Below are positions 31,605 to 43,164 of a stretch of 64,000 nt of DNA, piece by piece (the stretch's first letter is position 1; the number at the start of each line of letters is the position of its first letter). This DNA comes from Diplolepis rosae (lineage: Eukaryota; Arthropoda; Insecta; Hymenoptera; Diplolepididae). The DNA is taken from the NCBI GenBank assembly GCA_030998225.1, contig JAPYXD010000723.1:23019501-23083500 (forward strand), given 5' to 3'. The position numbers were made by a program, and so were the translations under genes. A model generated the notes under the pieces. The model was not told the origin of the DNA and searched no databases. It saw only the letters and a list, made by a program, of their open reading frames with translations.

Positions 31605-32779
31605 TGTCACGTCCTGTGACCATTAATATTTATTTATAATATTATAATTTTTTATTCTGAATAAAAACATGCAGAAAAGAAATGTATTGGAAATTATTAA
31701 TTATACGAAATAAAATGTACGGCAGAAAAATTGTAATAGGAAGAGAGAAATAGTAAGTTTATAAATAGACAACGCTTATGAATGAAACGTCGAAACCCTT
31801 ACAAAGGTGTAAACGAGGAAACCCTATCGGAATGCGCTGAGTAAACAAGAATATCGACTGGCGCAGCAAAACAGGGAAATTAAGTCTAGTTGATTTGAAA
31901 AGAAGGAATGTCGGGGAAACCAGAGGAGAAAAACTATTCGAATATATTCTTCCCCTTTTTCTTCTTCAATATGCGAAAAGCCAAGGAGATCAGCCACGTG
32001 CCAAGATCGGGCAAGGGTTAACCAGAGCTCGGCAAAAATATCCAGGGCAAAACCAGTATCGATTGAAAAATGGCGACAAGGATCACTATCGATCGAAAAT
32101 TGCCCATGAAAGCGACTGCGAATTCGCAAAAGTTCAGTTCTCGTCGAGTTACCGTCGGACCATCTTAAGATTCGGAACTCACCCTCGAAAAGTCAGTCTT
32201 CTTCAGTTCTTCGTGAGTTCAGTTCTTCGTCAGTTGTTCTTCAGTCGTCGTCGTTAGCAGTTCTGATCAGTCTTCTCCGGTGTCTACCCTCCTGACCATT
32301 ATAAGGAATTAACCCAAGTTATAAGTTCCTACAAGTGACTGTGGTCGGTGTGGGTCGGTACGTTCCTCCTCAATAAAAATTTGGATATCAGTGTCTCCAA
32401 TTAATAAGAAAAAAGGGTCAAGTGGTACCAGTTCCAGTGATTCTATTCCAATTGTTCCAGGTGGAATGAAATAATAAGAAGTTCCAGTGGTTTCAGTCCC
32501 ATTGTTCCAGGTGGAACAAAAAAATAATCGAATAAGTCCCCATTTATCTAACATTAGGAAGGAATATTCTTACTCACTCTCTCTCTCTCTCTCTCCCTTT
32601 TAATTTCTCAATTGTCAAATCGATTAATAAAGGGTTAATAATTGTGGAACATTTTGATTATTTCATTGCTAGCTACCCTCATCCCAGTTTCGGTTTAGAA
32701 ATCCTCTGGATTTCTTTACCGATCTAAAAGGAGGGAAATTTAAAATATAATAGTAAAAGGTAAGTGACAGGACGTTACA
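31605..32779 (+). mobile_element. Complete LTR, family A
   Basis: The 1175-bp LTR starts TGTCACGTCCTGTGACC and ends GTGACAGGACGTTACA. It is collinear with the solo LTR at 12936-14080, including CAGTTCTTC-rich repeats after the promoter region, a CT microsatellite (32575-32594), an AATAAA near 32623 and a TTTCGGTTTAGAAATC block. A polypurine tract precedes it directly, so it is a 3' LTR. Downstream sequence is a second accessory-ORF module rather than unique DNA. Confidence 0.85.
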
Positions 32780-33475
32780 CAGTTATCAATTTTATTATTA
32801 TTAATTAAACCACAAAAGAAAACAATTTGAAATCCTACAACCATCCCATCTACGACTATCCCTTAAAAAAAGTCCATTATAATTTAACCTAACTCATTTG
32901 TTACTTTTAACAATTTCAATCACTGATATCCACTATTCTTTATTCCATATTTTATTTTAATATTAATCTCAAAATTTATTAACCTAATTCAATGCAAAAT
33001 TTCAATATATTGCAAAAAGAATAATTCAAAGATAGTTTTTGAAATCATTAATAAACTAGAATCAATTAACAAACTAAACATAATTGGAATCGTTTCTTTC
33101 TCTTTTGTTCAAGAAATGATTCCAACGGCAAAAGTGCCAGATACTAACAACGCCAAACACGTCGATGGAGTATTACCACAGCACTTTCCTACAACTTTCT
33201 ACAAGCTATTTAGATATACTTGCTATTCATTCAATGAAAGTATAACAACTGTTTACACTCATAGAGTAGTCATATTATGTGGGAAATGAAGGACATTATA
33301 TCATTGTGCCAGAAACAGCGAACACGACCTGCGGACTATGTAATAAAATTTTATTAAAATCAAATAAACTAGCCTGCGAATGTTTTGATTGCATTGAAGA
33401 ATATCTGAACCATCCATTAGCTGGAAATTTGAGTTCAGGATTAGAAGTAAGAAATCATCTATTTGACAGCCCATA
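32780..33475 (+). pseudogene. Second copy of the Cys-pair accessory ORF
   Basis: Collinear with 23215-23960. The last 65 residues are open (33279-33476) and keep TCGLCNKILLK and CFDCIEEYLNHPLA. A deletion near 33270 removes the segment holding the first Cys pair (the RICAQCYFTLPKNYQL part), which breaks the frame. The upstream untranslated part directly follows the LTR at 31605-32779. Confidence 0.7.
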
Positions 33476-33575
33476 ACAATAATTATATTAAAATGGAAGG
33501 AGATATAACTAAAATCCGTAGTCCAATGCAAACATTAAACGAAATTTGTATAGAATATAACTTTTCCGAGCCAAT

Positions 33576-34612
33576 CCCGTGCAGAAATTTAAACCGGTTT
33601 TTATCGCGCCCCGGTCGGGCTAGAAGCCCGGTTAATCCTTGATTGGGTACCGGATAGTTATATTAGGCTCTTGCTCATTATTGTCCTGGTTAATTTCGTG
33701 ATCAAAGTTTTCTTCATGGTCTTTTGTGATACAAAAGTAAAACATTTTTGATTATTTACACATAAATATATGTCAAAACATACAAACAGAACTTACCCAA
33801 ATGTATAATGGGAGTCTGAATTTCACTATCAGAACCATCTATGTCGAGATCAATTAAATCGTATAAAATTGAACTATTTTTTATTAACCTACGCTTCTTA
33901 GAACGCCTACGATTTAGATCACGAATACGTTTATCCATTATTTAAACCGATACTATACGTTATAATTTACAGTAAATTCCCAAGAATGTTAACATGCGCG
34001 AACACTTTGAAGTTAAGAAATCATGGTTGCAACTTCAGTGTCAAAAACGTACTTACAGTTCTGAACGTTCATTGAACGGTGGAAAATATTTTTTTGAAAA
34101 CCAAATGATTAGTTTTTGCCCAAGAAAATAAAACAATAGTGGTTTTTTTATGGCAGATTGTATATTTAAAGGAGCCCAAATATAAACATAATAATTAATT
34201 ATCTTGTAAAAAAAATTTTCTGTCATTGTTCAATGATGGTTCAAACCTGTAAGTATATCTGGCAAAAGTTGTGTTTTTAAATTTTCTACACAATTTTTGG
34301 CCCCACATATATTTTAACATCTGATTTAATATATTATAGATACATTATTTTTATAAAACTTGTTGGCATATTCTTAAAAATGCAAATTTCGAAACAAGCA
34401 GACGACCTGGTCGGGTCCCGTCCAGTGCCCGGGCGGAAACCGTAAAGCAACTTGCATGGCCATAGTCTGACCAGGCCCTGGTTGGGGAGAATTTTCCAAA
34501 CAACTGCGCGGGCAAGGCCTGACCAGGCCCCGGTTGGGTAAAAGTTACCCGGCTATTGCCCGGCTAGGACCCGACCGTTAGCAGGGCATAGTCGAGACAA
34601 TTTCTACACGGG
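33576..34612 (-). mobile_element. DNA transposon, CCCGTG ends, AT duplication, copy 1
   Basis: It starts CCCGTGCAGAAATT and ends AATTTCTACACGGG, imperfect terminal inverted repeats, inside the dsRBD ORF. The 2-bp duplication AT (33574-33575 and 34613-34614) is proven by the uninterrupted paralogue at 24051. GC-rich sub-terminal regions contain multiple CCCGGTCGGG-like words. The orientation call follows its small ORF (33756-33938, minus). A 2-bp AT duplication is reported for ISL2EU-type elements of the PIF-Harbinger group, but no transposase is present, so the superfamily is tentative. Confidence 0.8.
33756..33938 (-). CDS. Small basic ORF in CCCGTG transposon, copy 1
   Basis: The frame begins MDKRIRDLNRRRSKKRRL (a strongly basic, NLS-like start) followed by an acidic stretch DLIDLDIDGSDSE. 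A donor-like GTAAGT follows the Gly codon (near 33796), and an acceptor-like CACAAAAG near 33733 would continue an acidic second exon (HEENFDHEINQDNN). With that splice, the frame stays open into the second exon. The role is unknown; it may be the 5' end of a lost transposase or accessory gene. Confidence 0.45.
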   Translation of the reverse strand: MDKRIRDLNRRRSKKRRLIKNSSILYDLIDLDIDGSDSEIQTPIIHLGKFCLYVLTYIYV

Positions 34613-34908
34613 ATATACAATGTCTCATTTCAAAATTCAAAAAAGCCATTTATCGCTAAAGGCACAATCACAAAAGAAGGAAAAACATATGTTTGCCTAG
34701 GTGAAAGCTCATACAAAAAGAAAGAATCAAAAAAATGTATCACAGGAAATCTTAGAATTATTAAATGAAAAATACATATTTTCCAAAGAAAAATTACCAG
34801 AAACTACATTATTCAGAAAATCATATCGGACTATTTTTCATTTGATATGCTAATATGAAAGTTTGAACGCGGTCATTTCATCCCCATGTTCAAACTTAAG
34901 GGGCGAGG

Positions 34909-35626
34909 TGTCACGTCCCGTTACATTACTAATATTTTTCAAAAATAAATAAATTCTCCTTTCTTTTATGCAAATTATCCAAACGCTTCAATGTTTCAAA
35001 AATATACCTACGAATTACCATAAATTATCGATTTTTCCCTTCCAACTATCATGATCGAAGCTCAAAAAAATAAGAAATTTTTCTCTTATATGTAATCATA
35101 TGTTCTGACCAACAATTGACCTGCATGAGCGCATATTCGAAGAAATCAACTTAATCACTATTTGCTAATAGTCTAATACTATATCAGTGTAAGAACGAGT
35201 AATAAATGCATTAAATGTTGCATATGAGTGTTAGTATCGTCAGAGAAATAATAATAATAAAACATAATGTATTGAAAATTTTCCTTTTTCTCTCTCGAAA
35301 CAATAATAAAAAACTATGATGTACCTCTATATTTGAATTGAGTGCTAATTAATATCTCAAAGATGTATGTAGACAAATTTGATAAGATGATTTTGCTCCA
35401 TGCGATAAAAATTGGAAAAAGATAAGTAAAAGTTTAATTGGAAACATATGAATTGCTCGATATAAATGGAATAATGTATCTGCATGTATACAGATTTACT
35501 TATAAAAATGTTGATGAGACAAATTATAGAAAAAGAGTAAAAGTTTATGCGCGTAATGAATATTCCCTTCTGTTTTTGAAGATAAGGTTCAATTTAAAGG
35601 GATAACATTTACATACATTAATATAT

Positions 35627-35640
<14 letters not shown>
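34909..35640 (+). mobile_element. Family-B 3' region, third copy, truncated
   Basis: It begins TGTCACGTCCCGTTAC after AAGGGGCGAGG and is collinear with 24502 onward (TCATATGTTCTGACC, TCGATATAAATGG, AATATTCCCTTCTG). It breaks down at a long TA microsatellite at about 35630-35668. Confidence 0.6.
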
Positions 35641-35670
<30 letters not shown>

Positions 35671-35767
35671 ACCACGTAGGTGTATATTGCGTTACGAATA
35701 GGTATTACCTGAAATACGTTCATTGTATTAATCAAATAAGGTATAAGAAAAAATATATATATATATA

Positions 35768-36245
35768 TAGTAACGGTCAGAATTGTGGGACCATGTGTTT
35801 TTCGATAATTGCTTACATTATCCGAATTTGAATTATGTAAGTAAAAAAATTTGTTCATTTAATTAGATTCAAAGCTATCAAAATTCTTTATAAAATGAGC
35901 CCAACATGAATTCGTTTTGTTAAATTTTGAAGAAGTTATTGCAGAAATAATCAAGATTTCAATGCTTTTTTTAATTTTAAATAACTTTTGAAATAATCAA
36001 AATTAAAAAATGTTAATTTTTTCAAAAGTTATTTAAAATTTAAGAAAACATTGAAATTTAGACTTTTTTAGCAATAACTTATTCACAACTTAACGAAACG
36101 ACTTTATTCCAGACTAATTTTAAAGATAATTTTGATGTCTTTCACATTATTAAGAGTACAAATTTTATCAGTCACAGAACTGAAATTAAGATAATATAAG
36201 CAATCAGCGAAAAACAGGTGGTCCCACAATTCTGACCGGTAGTGT
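35768..36245. mobile_element. Tc1/mariner-type MITE, left arm
   Basis: Terminal inverted repeats of at least 45 bp: ACGGTCAGAATTGTGGGACCA at the left and TGGTCCCACAATTCTGACCGGT at the right, flanked by TA-rich microsatellites so that the TA duplication cannot be separated. It has no ORF. A second copy in the opposite arm is at 45052-45513. Confidence 0.75.
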
Positions 36246-36522
36246 ATATATATATATATATATATATATGTATTGTATATATATTATATATATTATATAT
36301 TATATATATTCATTAATTTTATTAATGAATGCATACATTATTATTCAACTGAAGGAAAACATAGATTTTAATTTTTTCAAGAAAACAATTCTTACATTGA
36401 AAATTTTAATCTTTTCAATATGATCACGTTTAATGTTTTGGTTCCAAAAATTGTATAGTCGAGACTTCCTTCACAATATTGTAATCTGCAGGAAAAAATA
36501 AATCAATAAAAATGCTCCGCTT

Positions 36523-37870
36523 CCCGTGCAGAAATTGTCTCGACTATGCCCTGCTAACGGTCGGGTCCTGGCCAGGCAATAGCCGGGTAACTTTTACCCA
36601 ACCGGGGCCTGGTCAGGCCTTGCCCGCGCAGTTGTTTGGAAAATTCTTCCCAACCAGGGCCTGGTCAGACTATGGCCACGCAAGTTGCTTTACGGTTTCC
36701 GCCCGGGCACTGGACGGGACCCGACCAGGTCGTCTGCTTGTTTCGAAATTTGCATTTTTATGAATATGCCAACAAGTTTTATAAAAATAATGTATCTATA
36801 ATATATTAAATTAGATGTTAAAATATATGTGGGACCAAAAATTGTGTAGAAAAATTTTAAAACATAACTTTTGCCAGATATACTTACAGGTTTGAACCTT
36901 CATTGAACGATGACAGTAAATTTTTTTTACAAGATAATTAATTATTATGTTTATATTTGGGGTCCTTTAAATATAGAATCAGCTATAAACAAACCACTAT
37001 TGTTTTATTTTCTTGGGCAAAAACTAATCATTTAGTTTTCAAAACAATATTTTCCATCGTTCAATGAACGTTCAGAACTGTAAGTACGTTTTTGTGACTG
37101 AAGTTGCAACCATGATTTCTTAACCTCAAAGTGTTCGTGCATGTTAACATTCTTGGGAATTTACTGTAAATTATAACGTATAGTATCGGTTTAAATAATG
37201 GATAAACGTATTCGTGATCTAAATCGTAGGCGTTCTAAGAAGCGCAGGTTAATAAAAAATAGTTCAGTTTTACGTGATTTAATCGATATCGACATAGATG
37301 ATTCTGAAAGTGAAATTGAAACTCTCATCATACCTTCGGGTAAGTTCTGTTTGTATGTTTTGACATATATTTATGTTTAAATAATCAAAAATGTTTTATT
37401 TTTGTATCACAAAGGACTATGAAGAAAACTTTGATCACGAAATTCACCAGGACAATAATGAGCAAGAGGCTAATATCAGTGACGATCCTGCTGATACAAT
37501 TCAATACATTCAACAAATGAACTTGATTTATTTTAAAGATTTGTCGCAAAAAATATATTATGTATGACTAATAAATAGCAATTAAAAATATATAATTTTC
37601 TGCTTTTATTTTAATATTTTAAAGTAATTTACAGGATTACATCTTATACGTATACCTGACCAGGGACTGGCAGGGTACAGACCGGCAACTATCCGGTACC
37701 CGACCGAGGATTAACCGGGCTTCTAGCCCGACCGGGGCGCGTTTGATTCCCCGTGACGAAAATGACCGCGCCCTGTCCGGTATACCCGGCCGGGGCCCTG
37801 ATATTATCCAGGCTGATTATCCGGGGCCCGGCCAGGGCCCGATAAAAACCGGTTTAAATTTCTACACGGG
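36523..37870 (+). mobile_element. DNA transposon, CCCGTG ends, TT duplication, copy 2
   Basis: This 1348-bp copy is in opposite orientation to copy 1. It starts CCCGTGCAGAAATTGTC and ends AATTTCTACACGGG. The flanks (GCTCCGCTT ... TTATTGAGG) and the uninterrupted right arm (CTCAATGAGCGGAGC) show a 2-bp TT duplication. It carries extra GC-rich sequence near its right end that copy 1 lacks, with repeated GACCGGGGC/CCCGGCC words. Confidence 0.8.
37198..37564 (+). CDS. Small basic/acidic ORF in CCCGTG transposon, copy 2
   Basis: Exon 1 (37198-37340) begins MDKRIRDLNRRRSKKRRL and continues with the acidic DLIDIDIDDSESE, ending at a GTAAGT donor. The presumptive exon 2 (from about 37417) would read YEENFDHEIHQDNNEQEAN and end at a stop near 37566. 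In copy 1 the acceptor is CACAAAAG; here it is CACAAAGG, a single A-to-G change that removes the AG at that position and shifts the usable AG by one base. So copy 2 would be mis-spliced. Conserved exon sequence between copies suggests a real gene in the parental element. Confidence 0.45.
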
Positions 37871-38307
37871 TTATTGAGGTGTTTGAAATAGTTTCTTGAT
37901 GCACCTTCATACCGTTATATTAATTTAAATCAACTTAATTGAATTAGGTGAGAGCTTAAAAAAATTTAAATTCCTTAATTGTAAGGAAGGATACGTAATT
38001 AAAGAAAAACAACATTTTTGAGCCACATATATAACAAATTTATTGGCTCGGTGGAAAAATCCTGAAAGGCATAAAAAGCCACTAAGAATTACAAATAAAA
38101 TCGGGGTGCTTTTTTTTATTATGAGTCCCCTTGCCTCTCACAAACGAAATATAAATCTATTATATAAAATATATACAAAATTTTAAAATTAAAATTAAAA
38201 TCACATTTAAAGAATTTAAATTGAATTTAACAAATTTTAATTTAACAAAATTTCTAAGTTAACCTCTTAATTAAAATTAAATATTTACTTCATCCGTAAC
38301 ACTGCAT

Positions 38308-40451
38308 TCATTCATCACCTAACGCAGCATGCAAATTCAAAGCATTCATTCTCTTTCTCGGCGGCTCATACAAATTGCCTGATGACATACGAGACAACTG
38401 ATCATCGGAAATCGTAAGTGTTCGAGCAGTTTTCTCTTGCTGCTGCACTGCTAATTTTACGACGGCAATAGCATTTATGCTATCTACCGATAAGCGATTA
38501 CGCTTTTTTGTCAAAATATCGGGCAATAAGGAAAACGTTCTTTCTGCAGCAGCATTTGAGTGTGGCAAAGAGCGAATATATCCTACCAATTTCGTTAACT
38601 GTGGATATTTAACGTTACCGTTCGCGTATTTACTGGATAAAACCGTTTTCCACATTTCATCAAAAGAACACATATCATGTTCGTGTCGCGAATGAAAGTC
38701 CCGATGAACATGGCGCTATTCCGCTTTCAATGCAGCCTTGTCGAAGCCTTCGAACTTTTCAGCAAAATACCAAAGTTCAACGAAACTGCTGTCTCTATCG
38801 CTATCTATTAAAGCCCGGGTGGCGTCGAATACAGATAAATTTATGAAAAATTCATCGCGAATATAATACAATCCATCCAAAATTTGAGAAGCGGCCTCTA
38901 TCAAAAATTTCAAGCAGTTTTGACCAATTTCGCGTATAATTTCTTCATTTTCACCGATATTCAGAGACAATTCGTCAAGAATATCGTTGCAATCTGGCCC
39001 AAAGTTTATATCATCTATCGATTTAAAATAAAATCGGGGTGCTTTTGATTCTGGGTATGATTTCCGGGTAAAGAAAAATCAATTTTTTCCGCGCCCCAAT
39101 ACCGCAACAAAGGTGATTTTAAGAAGTGCTTCGCGATTAATTGCAAAAACAGAAGACTTTTTGAATGCAGAAGATGCACTCTTGTTTCTGAGTGTTGAAA
39201 AAATAAATTGATTTTATTAAATTCGAATAAAATGTATTCTAAGAATGCTAAATACGCTTTTGTCCTGGGATTTTCTCAGTTGCTTTTGATTTCTTGAAAA
39301 GTTTCATTTGATTTTTCCGTGAAACACAATTCGGTAAAATAGGCCGACAATGAATCATATAATTCACGTATTCTTTTAATGCAAGTGTGTCGACCGAGCC
39401 ACCGCATTTTCGAATTTTGCTTTGTGCTGTTCATACGATGAACAAGCAATTGCAGAAAGGTATCGATGTAGGACGGAATAGACTTATTGCAAGAATCTCT
39501 TGCAGCTAAAGCAAGTTTGTGACATATACAAGGAATCACAATTATCACAGGATTTTCTTGAAGAATTAACGTTTTAAAAGACTGTGTACTGCCTAGCATG
39601 ACTGACGCATTGTCACACGAAACGGCTAAAATATTATACAAATGAATTTTATTATCAGTCATGTATGTTTTGAAAGTGCCAAAGATGCAGACGGCATTTA
39701 AAGTTGTTGAGTCTAGATCAATTAATTTCGTTAATCCCGTCATAACATCGAGAGTTTTCAGTAATTCGGCTAAACGCAATTCTTCAGAAGGACCAAGTAC
39801 ATTACGGACAATATTTGACATTTTTGTTGCACCTGCAGTCATATGTTTAAGGACTGTTGAATCGGTGTCTTGAAATTTCTTTTTAATTTTTGGCATCGTC
39901 CGGTACGTTATATTCGCGGCGCAACCTAGTTTTGCAAATTCAATTTCGCGAACTTTCTTTCGATTTTCAATAGAATCAATCGAGTCGTAAATTATTTCGG
40001 GCGGTATATCATTAATACTTTCAATGCCATTTTCAATGCATTTCCCGGCATGTTCCGGTGTTTCAGCGTGACGAATGAGATTACTAACACCGCTTTCACA
40101 ACTCCTTTCAACATTACACCAGATGCAACAAAATTTATAAATGTCAGTAGGGACCTTTTGCAACCAAGATTTGAAACGAATGTCCTCTAGCCATTTTTCC
40201 AAAAAAATGTGGGACGTTTCTTTTTTTTCTCTGAATTGCAATTCATTTCTTTGCATCTTTTGATGTCTCTGAGAATCTATGTGGTTTTTCAGTGTTTTTT
40301 TATTAAGAACTATCAATTCTTTGTTGCAAATGGTGCACCAACATTTTCTTTTATCATGCGTTACTTCTCGAATGAATGGGAAATCATTCATCCAGGCTGC
40401 AACAAATCTCCGTTGTTCTTTTCCAGAACCCGCGTTATCGCTAGCCGACAT
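38308..40451 (-). pseudogene. hAT-family transposase, broken
   Basis: Read right to left from MSASDNAGSGKEQRR at 40451. Two BED-type zinc-finger regions come first (CWCTICNKELIV..HIDSQRHQ and CIWCNVERSCES..RHAETPEH), then the RNase H-like core with LAVSCDNASVMLGS and PCICHKLALAARDSC, and finally the C-terminal dimerisation region LPHSNAAAERTFSLLPDIL. The frame closes at 39276, resumes in another frame (KKSSVFAINREALLK, then PESKAPRFYFKSIDD) with a TGA near 39090, and meets a TAG at 38716-38718 before MCSFDEMWKT. It is thus inactive, but the main domains are all recognisable. The first 391 codons are uninterrupted. Confidence 0.85.
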
Positions 40452-40769
40452 TTTTGACTAATTTTACCTGAAAATAAATTATATTACCTAATAGGTTTAT
40501 AATTCGTAACCGTCGTCGAAACCTGTTAGTATTTGTTTTTCAATCAAATTTGTATTATGTAATTATTATTAAACTTTAAATTTTTAGTATGTAAGGGGAA
40601 AATATAATTTAAATATGTTTATAAATATGTTCGTTGAAGAAAAATAAAATACAAAGAATCGAATTTTAGTTTCTTTTAATAATAATTTATGATATAGCTC
40701 AAAATTAAACTTCAAAATTCATACTGTAATATTCTACAATTTTGAAAACAATCATCAAATAAATAAAAG

Positions 40770-41225
40770 ACATGGGAAACTATACAAGAAACCATATCGA
40801 AAACTACATGGGAAACTATATAGAATCCAGGCTCAAATTACTATACAGTTTTCCATATTGTTTCCTGTTTAGTTTCCTTCATAGTTTCCCACGTTCACGG
40901 AGAAACATTTTATATCAATTTTTACTATAATATTTTTCAATTTAGGGGAAAACGTATCACTGCGTATTTTTGTTAGTAAAAATACTGAACTTTATAATAA
41001 TGATACGAAGCTTCAGCATAGTTCATAGCAAATTTTACTATAGTTTATACTAAAGTTTCATATCATTATTATAAAGTTTAGTATTTTTACTGACAAAAAT
41101 TATCAAAGTGATAAGTTTTTCCCTAAATTGAAAAATACTTTAGTAAAAATTGATATAAAAAGTTTCTCCATGTAGTTTCCCATATAGTTTCTAACTTAGT
41201 TTCCTAGGTAATTTCCTACATGGGA
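40770..41225. repeat. Palindromic MITE-like element
   Basis: CATGGGAAACTATA-type words on the left match TAGTTTCCCATAT words on the right in inverted orientation. The core 40915-41165 is a clear hairpin (TATCAATTTTTACTATAATATTTTTC ... inverted), with the turn near 41030 around TTCAGCATAGTTCATAG. It contains no coding sequence. Confidence 0.7.
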
Positions 41226-41249
41226 TTTTTCAATAGGGTAAAATATGTA

Positions 41250-42179
41250 CAGGGTGGGCCACATAAAATTTTCAATTTAAAAAGTCAATAAAAAATAACG
41301 GCTTGATATTTTTCAAAGGTCTAACATTTATTTGAAAGGTTCTTTTATGAAATTTATTTGTGGAAAACAATTTCGGACAAATGACCACCACGGCTGAGTT
41401 TACAATAGCTTATCCGATCCACCCAATTTTGGAGTACTTTCTCGATGGTTTCAGGCCTTATGGCAGCAACAGCAGCTTGAATCTCGTACTTTAGATCTTG
41501 AATTGTTTCTGGATGGTTGGCGTAACATTTATCTTTAACAGCTCCCCACAAAAAATAGTCCAACGGAGTTTAGTCGCAGCTTCTGGGATGCCAATTCACA
41601 TCACCTCTTTTGCTGATTATGCGATTTTCGAAGATAGGGCGTAAAAGATTGAGTGTAGCGTTTGTTATATGGCACGTAGCGCCGTCCTGCTGGATCCAAA
41701 TGTTGTCCAAGTCTTCTTCTTCAATTTGCTCGAAGAAAAATTTGGATAACATTGCGCGATATCGCTCACCATTGATGGTTACGACGGATCCTTCTTCATT
41801 TTCGAAGAAAACTGTGCCGATGATTCCACCAGACCAAAATCCGCATCATATAGTGACTCGTGCTGGGTGCATTGGCTTCTCGACGATTACGTGCGGGTTT
41901 TCTGTGCCCCAAATGCGAAAATTCTGCTTGTTAACGTAACCACCGAGGTGGAAATGAGCCTCGTCCGAAAAGATGATTTTTCGGTAAAATTGACCATCCT
42001 CGGTCAAACGATCTTCCGCCCAATCTGCAAACTGTAGACGGCTCAAATGGTCGAATAGCGACCCATTTCGTAAATTTTAGACTTTTTACTGAATATCTGT
42101 CACTTTCCGAATGGTATTTGACGTTTCCAATGTCGAAATACAGATAGTTCAAATTTAAAACGCTAGATGGCCCACCCTG
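41250..42179 (-). mobile_element. Mariner-type element, internally truncated
   Basis: 930 bp, ends CAGGGTGGGCCA and TGGCCCACCCTG, flanked by TA on both sides (41248-41249 and 42180-42181). It is shorter than full mariners (about 1.3 kb): the region encoding the N-terminal DNA-binding domain is missing. Confidence 0.85.
41354..42046 (-). pseudogene. Mariner-type transposase remnant
   Basis: The catalytic core is preserved: first Asp in IIFSDEAHFHLGGYVN, second in IWIQQDGATCHIT, third in HPRSCD, followed by TPLDYFLWGAVKDK. About 36 residues separate the second and third Asp. Breaks: a TGA at 41846-41848 replaces the Trp codon of VTIWCGF, and a TAA after RSCD replaces a Leu codon. The helix-turn-helix domain is absent. 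A transposase of the same group is at 59249-60335. Confidence 0.85.
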
Positions 42180-42289
42180 TAGAACTATTGTTTTGTACTT
42201 TTCGAAAGCCAACTTGTCACACTCAGGAAACATATCCAAAAAATTTTTTGTTTGAAACACTTTCTTTGATGTAAAGAAATGTTTTTTTT

Positions 42290-42962
42290 AACGTAGTTGA
42301 TCCACGAAAATGAGACCTTAGGCAAAAATAGATAATTTTGCTTTTAAGAATAGCAATATTATTATTGAAGGGCTATTTTTGAAGAGAAAAGATTAATTTC
42401 CATGAAAAAAATTTGAAATAGAGAACAATAATTTTATTAATAAATTTTATTTTTGCCCAAACTTATTTTCTTATTGCTTCTTACCAAATATTGAGAAATT
42501 ATGCGATTTTAATAAATTAAAAATCACTTTTTCAGGAAGAAGATTCCCTACAAATTAAACATTTCTAATTTTCGAAAATGAATAAATTATTATCAAATTC
42601 AGCAATTTTTTTATGAAAATTTCGTTTTGGAAAATTTTATTTTTTAATGGTTTCAGAGATTAAAGAATTTATTTTCAAAGAATAGAAACGAAGAAGTTGA
42701 AGGAAATCTTTTTTCTGAAAAAATGATTCATGATTTATTAGAATCGCATAATTTCTTAAAATTTGGTAAGAAGCGATAAGAAAATAAGTTTGGACAAAAA
42801 TAAAATTTATTAATAAAATTATTGTTCTGTATTTCAAATTGTTTTCATGGAAATTAATCTATTCTATTCAAAAATAGCCCTTCAATAATAATATTGCTAT
42901 TCTTGAAAGCAAAATTATCTACTTTTGCCTGAGGTCTAATTTTTGTGGATGAAAACTACCTT
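42290..42962. repeat. Palindrome, about 250-bp arms
   Basis: Left arm about 42290-42550 and right arm about 42700-42962 are inverted copies: GCAATATTATTATTGAAGGGC and TTTTATTAATAAATTTTA-type blocks recur reversed, with about 10% mismatches. The spacer is roughly 150 bp of AT-rich DNA. No ORF; likely a foldback MITE. Confidence 0.75.
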
Positions 42963-43164
42963 AATGAAACGAAATTTGATTGATTCAAAAAAATTTCGAT
43001 TTAGAGAGTGAAATAAAGCGTTCTAACCGAAGGTTATCCTGGTTTATGTAAGAATTCCCAGTAAAATTGTTAGAAAAGGAAATTCTATCAATATCCTTGA
43101 AAGATGGCACAAAAATCAAAAACGTCAATAAAGCATCCAATACTTGAAACGCTACATTTGCCGG

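Larger units (their letters stand above)
33493..34800 (+). pseudogene. Second dsRBD ORF copy, split by a transposon
   Basis: The start codon and first 27 codons (MEGDITKIRSPMQTLNEICI, 33493-33573) match the dsRBD ORF at 23977. The frame is then interrupted by the DNA element 33576-34612 and resumes with sequence matching the rest of the dsRBD. The downstream part has a 1-bp loss in the Lys-rich helix region (about 34733) and loses the knuckle by deletion near 34800. Comparison with the intact copy defines the insertion site exactly (AT duplicated). Confidence 0.75.
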
